The notes beneath the pieces are model-generated. The model did not search any database. It was not told the origin of the DNA and saw only the letters and a list, made by a program, of their open reading frames with translations. The position numbers were made by a program, and so were the translations under genes. Shown one piece after another: positions 17,757 through 27,135 of a DNA stretch of 64,000 bases; the stretch's first letter is position 1, and every line of letters starts with the position of its first letter. Source of the DNA: Mariniflexile gromovii (GTDB lineage: Bacteria > Bacteroidota > Bacteroidia > Flavobacteriales > Flavobacteriaceae); NCBI RefSeq assembly GCF_017814435.1, contig NZ_JAGJCB010000007.1, positions 1-64,000 of the forward strand. Direction: 5' to 3'.

Positions 17757-18584
17757 ATGAGTAAAGTAGTCGTATTAACAGGTGCCGGAGGGGTGCTTTG
17801 TAGCACATTGGCAGAAGCTTTGGCTAAACAAGGGCACAGAATAGCGGTATTAGATTTAAAACTAGAAGCTGCTGAAAAAGTTGCCAACACTATTAATGCC
17901 GCAGGTGGTAATGCCATTGGTGTAGTTGCAAATGTTTTGGAAAAAGCATCTTTAGAAACTTCAAAAAAGGAAGTAAACGCCAAGTTAGGTGCTTGCGATA
18001 TTTTAATAAATGGTGCCGGTGGAAACCACCCACTAGGAACAACTTCAAATCCTTTTTTGGTTGAAGAAGATTTAAAAAATACGGCTGAAGGTTTTAAAAC
18101 CTTTTTCGATTTAGATTCTGAAGGGATTCAGTTTGTATTCAATTTGAATTTTATTGGCACGCTATTACCTACTCAGGTTTTTGCAAAAGATATGGTTGGC
18201 AGAAAAGGTTGTAGTATTCTAAATATCTCATCAATGAATGCGTTTACACCATTAACCAAAATACCTGCATACAGTGGTGCTAAAGCAGCCGTTTCAAACT
18301 TTACACAATGGTTGGCAGTACACTTTTCAAAAGTTGGTATACGCGTGAATGCGTTGGCTCCTGGATTTTTCTTAACAGATCAAAACAGAACCTTATTAAC
18401 CAATACAGACGGTAGTTTAACCCAAAGAGGTCAGCAAATAATTGACCAAACCCCTATGGGAAGGTACGGTGTACCAGAAGATTTAATTAGTACCACATTG
18501 TATTTATGCGACGATTCGTCTTCATTTGTTACAGGCGTTGTCATTCCAATTGATGGTGGTTTTAGTGCATATAGTGGCGTTTAA
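17757..18584 (+). CDS. SDR oxidoreductase, probable fructuronate reductase
   Basis: The 275-residue short-chain dehydrogenase has the cofactor motif VVLTGAGGVLCSTLAEALA, NGAGG near residue 84 and the catalytic YSGAKAAVSNF with an upstream serine in NISSMNAF. Members directly paired with uxuA in Bacteroidota act as D-mannonate oxidoreductase, reducing D-fructuronate to D-mannonate. It is unrelated in fold to the long-chain E. coli UxuB. The last glycine of the usual TGxxxGIG pattern is replaced by cysteine, a feature I recall from this subgroup. The start at 17757 is chosen because the longer frame from 17619 would run through the promoter and operator. Confidence 0.83.
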   Translation: MSKVVVLTGAGGVLCSTLAEALAKQGHRIAVLDLKLEAAEKVANTINAAGGNAIGVVANVLEKASLETSKKEVNAKLGACDILINGAGGNHPLGTTSNPFLVEEDLKNTAEGFKTFFDLDSEGIQFVFNLNFIGTLLPTQVFAKDMVGRKGCSILNISSMNAFTPLTKIPAYSGAKAAVSNFTQWLAVHFSKVGIRVNALAPGFFLTDQNRTLLTNTDGSLTQRGQQIIDQTPMGRYGVPEDLISTTLYLCDDSSSFVTGVVIPIDGGFSAYSGV

Positions 18585-18653
18585 ACTAAAAGTAAATTCC
18601 AAATAGCAAAAAGAGTAAATTCCAAAAAAACAATTAAGAAATAACACAAAAAA

Positions 18654-19832
18654 ATGGAACAAACATGGCGCTGGTACGGACCCAAAGATCCCGTATCATT
18701 ATCAGATATAAAACAAGCAGGAGCAACAGGTATTGTTTCTGCACTGCATCATATTCCCAACGGAACGGTTTGGACGGTTGATGAAATAAAACTTAGAAAA
18801 GAAACTATTGAAAAAGCAGGGCTTACCTGGAGTGTGGTTGAAAGCATCCCGGTACACGAAAACATAAAAACCCGTTCTGGAAATTTTCAAACCTATATTG
18901 AAAATTATAAAAAAAGCATCGAAAATTTAGCAAGCTGCGGTATTCACATTGTGTGCTATAATTTTATGCCTGTTTTAGATTGGACACGTACCGATTTAGA
19001 TTTTCAAGTTGAAGATGGCTCTAGAGCGCTTCGTTTTGACGTCACAGCATTTGCTGCCTTTGAATTATACTTATTGAAGCGCCCTGGTGCTGAAACGAGT
19101 TATTCTGAAACTCAAAAAGCAGAAGCCAAAGCCTATATTGAAAACCTTTCGGAAGCTAAAAAAAAGCAACTAGTAAACAATATAATTGCAGGTTTACCAG
19201 GCGCAGAAGAAGGCTATACGTTGGAACAATTTCAAAACATTCTTGATACTTATAAAAACATTGATGCATCTAAATTAAGAGAAAACTTAGTCGCATTTTT
19301 AAAGGAAATTATACCCGTTGCGTCTCAAAACAATGTGTTGATGTGTATTCATCCAGACGACCCACCTTACCCAATCTTAGGCTTACCGCGTGTTGTTAGT
19401 ACGGAAGCAGATTATGCGCATTTATTTGAACAAGTACCTAATAGATCTAACGGTATTACTTTTTGTACAGGCTCTTTAGGTGTACGTGCCGATAATAATT
19501 TGGCTCAAATTTTTAAACGTTTTGCAGATCGTGTGCACTTTTTACATTTAAGAAGCACGCAACGTGATGAAAAAGGAAACTTTTACGAAGCCAACCATTT
19601 AGAAGGAGATGTAGATATGTTCAGCATTGTAAAAGAAGTGGTTGCTGAAGAAAAACGCCGAAAAGCAGCAGGCATGAAAGATACGCTTATACCTATGCGC
19701 CCAGACCATGGGCATCAAATGCTTGACGATTTAAACAAAAAAACCAACCCTGGTTATTCAGGAATAGGACGTTTACGTGGTTTAGCGGAATTACGTGGAT
19801 TGGAATTGGGCATTTCTAAAAGTTTGGCATAA
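18654..19832 (+). CDS. uxuA: mannonate dehydratase
   Basis: UxuA dehydrates D-mannonate to 2-keto-3-deoxygluconate in hexuronate catabolism. The 392 residues match the family length and start [20 protein letters not shown]. Visible blocks are [78 protein letters not shown] and [10 protein letters not shown], holding the histidine, cysteine and aspartate metal ligands. It lies 69 bp after the SDR gene in one operon and ends at a strong terminator. With the SDR it is the outlet for glucuronate made by the inositol oxygenase encoded nearby. Confidence 0.96.
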   Translation: MEQTWRWYGPKDPVSLSDIKQAGATGIVSALHHIPNGTVWTVDEIKLRKETIEKAGLTWSVVESIPVHENIKTRSGNFQTYIENYKKSIENLASCGIHIVCYNFMPVLDWTRTDLDFQVEDGSRALRFDVTAFAAFELYLLKRPGAETSYSETQKAEAKAYIENLSEAKKKQLVNNIIAGLPGAEEGYTLEQFQNILDTYKNIDASKLRENLVAFLKEIIPVASQNNVLMCIHPDDPPYPILGLPRVVSTEADYAHLFEQVPNRSNGITFCTGSLGVRADNNLAQIFKRFADRVHFLHLRSTQRDEKGNFYEANHLEGDVDMFSIVKEVVAEEKRRKAAGMKDTLIPMRPDHGHQMLDDLNKKTNPGYSGIGRLRGLAELRGLELGISKSLA

Positions 19833-19864
19833 ACCTTTATTCAATTATTAAAATATAATTATCT

Positions 19865-19897
19865 AAAAACTCTGTATCAAGATACAGAGTTTTTTTC
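19865..19897 (+). terminator. strong terminator after uxuA
   Basis: A 14-bp perfect stem (aaaaactctgtatc, 19865-19878, with gatacagagttttt, 19881-19894) closes on a two-base minimum loop and is followed by T. It ends the uxuB-uxuA operon. Confidence 0.88.
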
Positions 19898-20130
19898 ATT
19901 TAATTAGAGAACAAAATTTAACTTACTTAGTCTAATAATTTTCTTCATACCACCTATACAGAATAAAAAAATATTATTCTTTTTCTTTTTATTACACTAT
20001 TTTGTAACTAGCTATTGGTCGTAAAAACACAAAAATCGGTAACATTGGTATTTCCGACCCACATATAATAGTGTTTAATGATATACTGTTTTTTATACAG
20101 TGGTCATGACGCTACTCCAAACGTCAAAAC
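19898..20130. other. AT-rich gap, no feature
   Basis: This stretch between the uxuA terminator and a doubtful small frame shows no recognisable gene, promoter with both elements, or repeat. Confidence 0.5.
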
Positions 20131-20400
20131 ATGGATTATGAAAGATTGGCGCTTTTTTTTTGGTGGAAAGGCCAATTGTACCATATTTGGTGCTACTACC
20201 AAAAAACCGGATACAAATACAGAAAAACCATTATTACTTATTGTCATTTTGATGATGACGGAAACATTGTAAAAGACACTTCACTTTTAGACAAACACTT
20301 TAAACATGGTGTGGGACAATACGATGTTTCATGGAACAAAATAGAAGCTGAATGTTACTATGTAATTTCAGAAGGCATAAAAAAACAATTAGTTATATGA
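20131..20400 (+). CDS. doubtful small hypothetical protein or gene remnant
   Basis: The 89-residue frame is rich in aromatic residues (FFWWKGQLYHIWCYYQK) and has a plausible acidic middle (CHFDDDGNIVKDTSLLDKH). It ends five bases before the convergent symporter gene. There is no signal peptide and no clear promoter. An overlapping frame starts at 20078. It may be a real short cytoplasmic protein, the remains of a larger gene, or chance. I do not recognise it. Confidence 0.33.
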   Translation: MDYERLALFFWWKGQLYHIWCYYQKTGYKYRKTIITYCHFDDDGNIVKDTSLLDKHFKHGVGQYDVSWNKIEAECYYVISEGIKKQLVI

Positions 20401-20405
20401 GGTAT

Positions 20406-21983
20406 TTAGTTTCTGCCAAGCATGATGTAAATTAAAACAGTAACAACACAAAGAGCAATTGCCATAGGTTTTGTATACTTCCATTCTTTTAAATCTACAA
20501 TGTGTAAATCTTCTTGATTAAAATCTTTATCGGAAGGATAAAAATAAGACACTCCAAACATCACAGCTAAGTTCAATAAAAACTCAATACCCCAAATATG
20601 CACAAAGTGAATATCTACCTTTAATATGAAAGTGGTTAAAATGTAAAATGCTAGCCCTACAAACAAAGCCGCTTTGGCGCCCAGAGCTGATATTCTCTTA
20701 AGAAAAAATCCTGCTAACATAATAGAAGCAATCGGTATGAAAAAGATACCATTCAATTGTTGTAAAAGTTGGTACAATCCATCTGGCGCATTCGCTACCA
20801 TAGGCGCTACAAGTATAGCGAAAACGGCTAAAATAGTAGAAGTTAACTTCCCTACCATAACTAATTTTTTATCGCTACTGTTTTTCCCTAAATGCCTTTT
20901 ATAAACATCAATACTAAAAATAGTGGCTGCGCTATTTAAAACACTGTTAAATGTACTCAATACAGCCCCCATTACAATAGCTGCAAATATACCCACTAAG
21001 CCAACAGGGAATACGTTTTTAATAAGTTCTGGATAAATCATATCCTGATTTTCATATAAGGAATCACCAAAATAATAATAGCCAATAACACCTGGTAAAA
21101 TTATAATTATAGGAACTAGTATTTTTAAAACACCTGTAAACAAGAGTCCTTTTTGAGCTTCAACCAAATTTTTAGCTCCCAAAGCACGCTGAATGATAGT
21201 TTGGTTCATGCTCCAAAAATACAATTGATTAATAATTAAGCCTGTAAAAAGCACACTAAAAGGAAGCACCGAATCTTTAGCCCCTACTACATTAAATTTT
21301 TCAGGACTGTGGTTATACACTTTTGCTAAACCTTCTAAAGGATTCCCGTCACCAATACTTACCAATGCTATAAAAGGTACGGCAAGTCCGCCAATTAAAA
21401 GTCCATAACCATTTATAGTATCGGAAACCGCTACCGCTTTCAAGCCTCCAAAAATGGCATAAACAGATCCTAAAACCCCAATGGCAACCACGGTAATCCA
21501 CAGGCCTTGTTCCTTAGAAACCTCTAAAACTTCTGAAATATTAAAGATACTTTCAATATTTATCGCTCCCGTATAAAGTACGATAGGCAATAGAGTAACT
21601 ATAAAGGAAATCATTAAAAAGAGCGCCACCAAGGTTCTTGTGGTACTATCAAATCGTTTTTCCAAATACTGTGGAATGGTGGTAAGGCCCATTTTTAAAT
21701 ATTTAGGCACGAAATAAATAGCTGCTGCCACTAAGGCTAATGCCGATGTGACTTCCCAAGCAATAATGATGAATCCGTTTTTATATGAAGAGCCATTCAT
21801 GCCAATAAGATGTTCTGTTGAAATATTCGTAAGTAGCATGGAACCTGCTATCACTACACCCGTTAGGCTTCTTCCTCCCAAAAAATAACCGTCTTTTGAA
21901 TCTAATTTTTCTTTTCTAAGTTTATACCAAGAATAGAAAGCAACAAAAGCTGTGAAAGCAAAAAAGGTAAGCACAGTATACAT
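20406..21983 (-). CDS. sodium:solute symporter (SSS/SLC5 family)
   Basis: This 525-residue inner-membrane protein has about 14 hydrophobic segments. Family signs are DGYFLGGRSLTGVVIAGSMLLTNISTEHLIG near residue 32 (in parts) and YAIFGGLKAVAVSDTINGYGLLIGG near 175 (in parts), typical of sodium/sugar symporters of the SGLT/YidK type. It lies 97 bp downstream of the inositol oxygenase gene on the same strand and is probably co-transcribed from the HTCS-type promoter ahead of that gene. Likely substrates are therefore myo-inositol, an inositol glycoside or glucuronate. That is inference from context. Confidence 0.88.
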   Translation of the reverse strand: MYTVLTFFAFTAFVAFYSWYKLRKEKLDSKDGYFLGGRSLTGVVIAGSMLLTNISTEHLIGMNGSSYKNGFIIIAWEVTSALALVAAAIYFVPKYLKMGLTTIPQYLEKRFDSTTRTLVALFLMISFIVTLLPIVLYTGAINIESIFNISEVLEVSKEQGLWITVVAIGVLGSVYAIFGGLKAVAVSDTINGYGLLIGGLAVPFIALVSIGDGNPLEGLAKVYNHSPEKFNVVGAKDSVLPFSVLFTGLIINQLYFWSMNQTIIQRALGAKNLVEAQKGLLFTGVLKILVPIIIILPGVIGYYYFGDSLYENQDMIYPELIKNVFPVGLVGIFAAIVMGAVLSTFNSVLNSAATIFSIDVYKRHLGKNSSDKKLVMVGKLTSTILAVFAILVAPMVANAPDGLYQLLQQLNGIFFIPIASIMLAGFFLKRISALGAKAALFVGLAFYILTTFILKVDIHFVHIWGIEFLLNLAVMFGVSYFYPSDKDFNQEDLHIVDLKEWKYTKPMAIALCVVTVLIYIMLGRN

Positions 21984-22080
21984 AGGTGGTGGTTTAGTTT
22001 AGTTTTTAATAGGCAATAAAATATCTGTTGAATTGATGATTTTAACCAACTCAACAGATGACATATATTTTTAAATATAT

Positions 22081-22959
22081 TTAGAAATTTAACTTTTCAG
22101 GTAAATATTTAGCGACCAATTCTTTGTAATAAGGCATTAGTTCTTTTACATTTGGCGGTACTGGTGCTTTTGAATACAAATCATAAGGATTGAATTTTTT
22201 AACCCATTCAAACATTTCAACGTCTTTATTATTCATTAAATGCCTATAATCATTTTCTCTGTGTTGAGAGTAAAATGAATGGTAACGAATCATATACAAA
22301 GCGGGGTCTGGCAAATGGTCTTTCATTATTTGATATAAATACTCGTCGTGCCCCCAACTCATTTTCACATAATCCAATCCGCAATTTGGTTCATAAACAC
22401 CATATTTTGTATTGAAACGTTCGTTGGTATTGTCTGGATTTTCTTTAAAGAATTCTGGATATACAATTTTATTTGAAAAAGCACAGCCTACAGGAAACGT
22501 ATCGCCTACAACTGCCCACTGTGGTTCACCAAACAAACATAAAATCTTTCCTAAATCGTGAATGAAACCTGTAAGCACGAACCAATCTGGATGTCCATCG
22601 GCACGAATCGCTTCAGAAGTTTGCAAAAGATGTTGTGTTTGATCTAAATCAATATCAGGATCGCTGTCATCAACCAACGTGTTTAGAAACTCCACAGCTT
22701 CCCAAATAGACATTTCCTTTTTATCGAACTTTAAAAATTCTGCTTCCTTATTACAAACAAAATCATAGGTTTGATATTCATGATTTATTCTGTAAAATTC
22801 TCTTACGGTATCTAATCGTTCAGAATCTACATAGTTTCTAAATTCTTCTTTTTCCTTTTTAGCTTCAGAAGGGTCTGGATATCTGTGTAATAAATTTTCT
22901 TCCCAATCGTCAACATTCTCCATCGGATTTTGCTGGTCTTTATGTAGTGACTCTTTCAT
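22081..22959 (-). CDS. myo-inositol oxygenase
   Basis: MIOX opens the myo-inositol ring with O2 at a di-iron centre to give D-glucuronate. The 292 residues compare with about 285 in mammals, and the HD-fold ligands are all present with near-identical spacing: H110 ([10 protein letters not shown]), H134 and D135 (GFIHDLGK), H204 (SWGHDEYLY), H227 (RYHSFYSQH) and D260 (NPYDLYS). The family block [14 protein letters not shown] lies near residue 55. There is no signal peptide, so it is cytoplasmic. It is followed by the symporter gene and preceded by a promoter with two 21-bp-spaced half-sites shared with susC and the DUF1080 operon. Its product can feed UxaC (not in the window), UxuB and UxuA. 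MIOX is common in eukaryotes and sporadic in bacteria. Confidence 0.96.
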   Translation of the reverse strand: MKESLHKDQQNPMENVDDWEENLLHRYPDPSEAKKEKEEFRNYVDSERLDTVREFYRINHEYQTYDFVCNKEAEFLKFDKKEMSIWEAVEFLNTLVDDSDPDIDLDQTQHLLQTSEAIRADGHPDWFVLTGFIHDLGKILCLFGEPQWAVVGDTFPVGCAFSNKIVYPEFFKENPDNTNERFNTKYGVYEPNCGLDYVKMSWGHDEYLYQIMKDHLPDPALYMIRYHSFYSQHRENDYRHLMNNKDVEMFEWVKKFNPYDLYSKAPVPPNVKELMPYYKELVAKYLPEKLNF

Positions 22960-22986
22960 CGTTTATAATTAAATTATACTTCAATA

Positions 22987-23047
22987 CGAAGTTAAAATAA
23001 GTATTAAATATGGAAATGGATTATTACATCAAAAACATGGATGAATT
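22987..23047 (-). promoter_or_regulatory. MIOX promoter with tandem HTCS-type activator site
   Basis: Read toward the MIOX gene, half-site AATTCATCCAT (23047-23037) and half-site TAATAATCCAT (23026-23016) are direct repeats exactly 21 bp apart. After a 21-bp gap comes TAACTTCG (22994-22987), a TAnnTTnG -7-like element, 27 bp before the ATG. The downstream half-site takes the place of the -33 element, so the promoter should need an activator. The same 61-bp layout occurs at susC and at the DUF1080 operon. Two helical turns between direct half-sites is the usual AraC-family geometry. Confidence 0.75.
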
Positions 23048-23072
23048 TTATAAGACTATAAAGAGACTGCTT

Positions 23073-26000
23073 TTACTTTAGTAATTTACTTGGCGGAAAC
23101 CCAAATTGCTTTTTAAAACACCTGCTAAAGTATAACGGATCATTAAAACCTACCATAGTTGTAACTTCGGATACGTTATGCTTTTTAGATTTTAGAAGTT
23201 GTGCCGATTTTTTTAACCGAATGGTTCTTATAAATTCATTGGGAGCCAAATCTGTTAACTCTTTTATTTTTCGGTATAATTTTGAGGAACTCATGCCTAA
23301 CTCGTTGCATAAAAAACTAGTGGTTAAATCAATATTATTTAAATGGTCTTCTATGAGGTTCGTTATTTTCTCCATCAAATCTTTATCAATGGGAGAATGT
23401 GTTAACAAACCTACTTCACTTTCTACTTCTCCTGAAAATTTTGCTTTCAATTCAAGACGTGTTTTGATAATGTTTACTATTACAGTTTTAAGCAATTCAG
23501 GATCGAAAGGTTTTACTAAATACCCATCTGCACCTACATCATAACCTTTTACTTTATCTTCATTCTCAGAAAGCGCTGTGAGTAAAATTACAGGAATGTG
23601 ACTAATAAACTCATCATTTTTTAATTCTTTACAAAATTCGAGCCCGTTTTTTACAGGCATCATTACATCGGCCACACATAAAATGGGCTTTATTTGACGG
23701 CAAATTTGAAGACCTTCTTCGCCATTTTCAGCTTCATAAACTTTGTAATAATCAGATAAATAATCAATTAAATATTTTCTAAGTTCTAAATTATCTTCAA
23801 TCACCAATACTTTTTCCTTAATTTCAGTATTACTAGTTACTTTTTTAACAGGAATATATTCTGGCGCTTCTTGTTTTTCTTTTGATGGGACAAATTCAAA
23901 AATCTCTTTTTTAGTATAAGCTTCCTTATTTATGGAAATTTCTACGGTAAACACACTGCCTTCATTAGGTTTACTTTTCACCTTTATCGTGCCTTTATGC
24001 AATTCAACTAAAGACTTCACTAATGATAAACCAATCCCTGAACCTGTATTATTCTCTTTACTATTGGTGGCTTGGTAAAATCTTGTAAATATTTTTTCTT
24101 GACTTTTTAATGGGATACCTATTCCGTCATCACTTACTTCTATAACCAAAACCTCTCCCTTATCATCTTTCAACCTCACATACAATTCAACATGGCCGTA
24201 TTTATTGGTAAATTTGATAGCATTGGACAAAAGATTATATAGAATTTTATCATATTTATCTTGATCTATCCACCCCAAAAAAACGTCATCTTCTGTATTA
24301 AAATTCATTTCAATTTGCTTATTGTATGCAAACTCTTTAAAGGAGTCGAAGGTGTTTTTAGTATACGATAAAATATCGGTTTGTGATACTTTTAGTTTTA
24401 ATTCACCTGTTTGTGCTTTTCTAAAATCGAGTACCTGATTTACCAAATTTAAAAGTCTACTGGCATTTTGATGTATTAAATTATACCTGCTTTTTTGATA
24501 CTCGCTACTTTGGCTATTCCGCTCACCAGCTTCAATCAATTGTTTTACAGGGCCTAAAATAAGGGTTAAAGGCGTTCTAAGTTCGTGTGATATGTTGGTA
24601 AAAAAACGAAGTTTCTCGTTATTCAATTTAATATCACGCTCTCTATTAACTTTTTCTGTAACTAATTCTTGTTTTAGGCGAATACGGTTTTTAACTTCCT
24701 TTCTAATTAAATAAAAAATTAAAAACAAAAGCAATAAAATTAAAACAAGCGCTTTATAGGTTAACCAAAACGGCGGCGTAATTTTTATTTTATATGAAAC
24801 AACATCGCTCCAATGCCCATCGCTATTGCTGGCCTTAATTTTAAACACATAATCATCCGGAAATAAATTAGTGTATTGAATGGTTCTAGAATTGCTGCTA
24901 GCAGCGATCCAATTTTTATCAAAACCCTCAAGCATGTACTCAAATTTATTTAACTTTTCATTAGCGTAAGATGGTGTTGAAAACTGTAGCGAAAAATTTC
25001 TATTCTTATAATTAAGTTCAACACTTTTAGTTTCGTTTAAATCTTTCTGTAAGGGAATTTGATCATTAATTTCTAAACCAGGTTCTATTTCTTTATTCTG
25101 AATTTTAAATTCCGTAATAATAGGCTTAGGGGCTATTTGATTTTCTTTTATGGTATAAGGGGAAAAATAAATGATGCCGTTTTTCCCACCTAAATAAATA
25201 TTGGAATTTCCAAAATTGAAGAACCCGCTAGAACTAAAAACATCCAACCTATTTCCGCTGTTTACATGGTAAATATTAAAGTCTTTTAGGTTTTTCCTAA
25301 ACCTCGCAATACTATTATTATTCATGTTTAACCACAAATCGCCATTAGCATCTATAACCATATCTGTTACCCACTTACCAGCAAGCTCACTTGGCTCTTT
25401 TATGGGTATAAAGTCGTTAATTTTAGTATCAAAAAAGCTTACTCCTTTTCGTGTGGCCGCCCAAAGTTTACCCGTTGCGTCAAAAGTAATATCACTCACG
25501 TTATTATGCGGAAGCCCCCTATCGGGGTTTGAAGTTGTTTTATAATACGATATAGATTTTGAATTTATTTCATACCTAACAACACCTATTTCGGTAGCAA
25601 ACCATATGGCATTGTTCTTATCTTTAATAATTTCATTTATTTCAAAACCTTTTAACAATACACCTATTTTCTTATTTAACTCTAAACTTTTCGTATTTAA
25701 AACGGTAGCGCCCTCTCCAAAGGAACCAAACATAATTTCGTTATTACCCATATCCTCAAAAGCAAAAATGGGCGATTTTTCAAAACCTACATGAATAACT
25801 TTAGAGCTGTTATTCGAATAATTATAAACCAATACTTTTCCTCCCCACAAACCACAGTAAAATATTTTACCATCTATAGAATAAATGCTTGCAATATCTT
25901 TCTGGTTATTATATAATGGTTTAAAACTATCATTATCAGATACAAAAAGTCCGTTATGCCTGGTAGCTACAATCACTTTATTATCGTGCGTTTTAGAAAA

Positions 26001-27113
26001 ACCACGAATTCTAGGGACTTGATTACCTATAGATTGTGAAATATCTTTATTAATATTGAATTGGTTTTCGTAGGGGTCGTACTTATCTAAACCATCTTCT
26101 GTTCCAATCCAAAGCACTCCTGAATTATCAAAATACAAAGCAGATACTAAATTATCTACCAACGATGTATTATCGGATAATACCGAAAAGTGCCATTTAA
26201 AATCACCTTTATGAATAGCGTCTAATTGATTGCACACAATTAAACCTCCTAAAGTGCCTACCCAATATTTACCGTCTGGCGCTTGAGCAACCGATATAAA
26301 GTAGGGACCTAAACTGTCTCTAACATCATTATCTGTTATATAGAGATTTACAAATTGATTTATACTCTTATTTAATTTGTAAAGGCCTTCTCGGGTTCCA
26401 ACAAAAACATCCGACTTAGCATCTTCATATATAAAATTTATATATGGGTTTTTTTCTTTTGAATTAGGAATATCTAAGGTATAGGTAATAACTTGATCGA
26501 TTTCACCTTTTATATTTAGCTTTATTTTCGCTACAGAAGCCGATTCATAACTACCAATCCAAATATTGCCGCTTTTATCTTCAAAAATTTCTTTTATATA
26601 ATTAAACCCTTCTAATTTTATTTTTTTAAATCGGTTCTCTTCAACAAAAAACATGTAAAGCCCTTCGGTTTTGGTACCTACCCAAACTCGATTAAACTTA
26701 TCTACATACACCGCCCTTACTTCCTCATCTGGCAAACTATTTGCATCATTAGGGTCTGGTAAAAAGGTGGTGAATTTTTGGGTAGATGTTTCAAAAAGCG
26801 TCAATCCTTTTCGGGTTCCAATCCAAAGATTACCGGATGCTTCATCAAACTTTAATGCTGTGATGTCATCATTCTGAATCTTATTGTCTTTTGGAAAGGA
26901 ACTTAAATAGGTTTTAAACTCATAACCATCAAACCGGTTAAGGCCTGAAAATGTCCCTATCCATAAAAAACCATGTTTATCTTGCACTATGTGCCGTATT
27001 GAATTATGGGAGAGCCCATCATTATCGTTATAATGCTCAAATTTTATGCTCTGGGATACAGCACAGTAAAATGACATGAAGCATAAAAATAGTATTGCAA
27101 AATGATGTCTCAT
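23073..27113 (-). CDS. hybrid two-component system regulator (HTCS)
   Basis: The 1346-residue one-protein sensor and activator spans the inner membrane. In order it has a signal peptide, a periplasmic two-propeller sensor made of repeated LWIGT/VWVGT-type strands (about 25-690), a Y_Y_Y domain (about 700-770), one membrane helix (about 775-797), a histidine kinase with ISHELRTPL near 840 and ATPase boxes NAIKFTN, DDGIGIP and GSGIGLSL, a receiver with D in CVADVMMP near 1146, and an AraC-type DNA-binding domain (about 1245-1346) ending PPSKLLK. Its periplasmic domain would bind a breakdown product of the target glycan. It lies last in the susC-led gene series and is the obvious candidate to bind the three 21-bp tandem sites, including the one ahead of MIOX. 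Confidence 0.95.
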   Translation of the reverse strand: MRHHFAILFLCFMSFYCAVSQSIKFEHYNDNDGLSHNSIRHIVQDKHGFLWIGTFSGLNRFDGYEFKTYLSSFPKDNKIQNDDITALKFDEASGNLWIGTRKGLTLFETSTQKFTTFLPDPNDANSLPDEEVRAVYVDKFNRVWVGTKTEGLYMFFVEENRFKKIKLEGFNYIKEIFEDKSGNIWIGSYESASVAKIKLNIKGEIDQVITYTLDIPNSKEKNPYINFIYEDAKSDVFVGTREGLYKLNKSINQFVNLYITDNDVRDSLGPYFISVAQAPDGKYWVGTLGGLIVCNQLDAIHKGDFKWHFSVLSDNTSLVDNLVSALYFDNSGVLWIGTEDGLDKYDPYENQFNINKDISQSIGNQVPRIRGFSKTHDNKVIVATRHNGLFVSDNDSFKPLYNNQKDIASIYSIDGKIFYCGLWGGKVLVYNYSNNSSKVIHVGFEKSPIFAFEDMGNNEIMFGSFGEGATVLNTKSLELNKKIGVLLKGFEINEIIKDKNNAIWFATEIGVVRYEINSKSISYYKTTSNPDRGLPHNNVSDITFDATGKLWAATRKGVSFFDTKINDFIPIKEPSELAGKWVTDMVIDANGDLWLNMNNNSIARFRKNLKDFNIYHVNSGNRLDVFSSSGFFNFGNSNIYLGGKNGIIYFSPYTIKENQIAPKPIITEFKIQNKEIEPGLEINDQIPLQKDLNETKSVELNYKNRNFSLQFSTPSYANEKLNKFEYMLEGFDKNWIAASSNSRTIQYTNLFPDDYVFKIKASNSDGHWSDVVSYKIKITPPFWLTYKALVLILLLLFLIFYLIRKEVKNRIRLKQELVTEKVNRERDIKLNNEKLRFFTNISHELRTPLTLILGPVKQLIEAGERNSQSSEYQKSRYNLIHQNASRLLNLVNQVLDFRKAQTGELKLKVSQTDILSYTKNTFDSFKEFAYNKQIEMNFNTEDDVFLGWIDQDKYDKILYNLLSNAIKFTNKYGHVELYVRLKDDKGEVLVIEVSDDGIGIPLKSQEKIFTRFYQATNSKENNTGSGIGLSLVKSLVELHKGTIKVKSKPNEGSVFTVEISINKEAYTKKEIFEFVPSKEKQEAPEYIPVKKVTSNTEIKEKVLVIEDNLELRKYLIDYLSDYYKVYEAENGEEGLQICRQIKPILCVADVMMPVKNGLEFCKELKNDEFISHIPVILLTALSENEDKVKGYDVGADGYLVKPFDPELLKTVIVNIIKTRLELKAKFSGEVESEVGLLTHSPIDKDLMEKITNLIEDHLNNIDLTTSFLCNELGMSSSKLYRKIKELTDLAPNEFIRTIRLKKSAQLLKSKKHNVSEVTTMVGFNDPLYFSRCFKKQFGFPPSKLLK

Positions 27114-27135
27114 TAAGATTTTGTAGTAATTTCTA

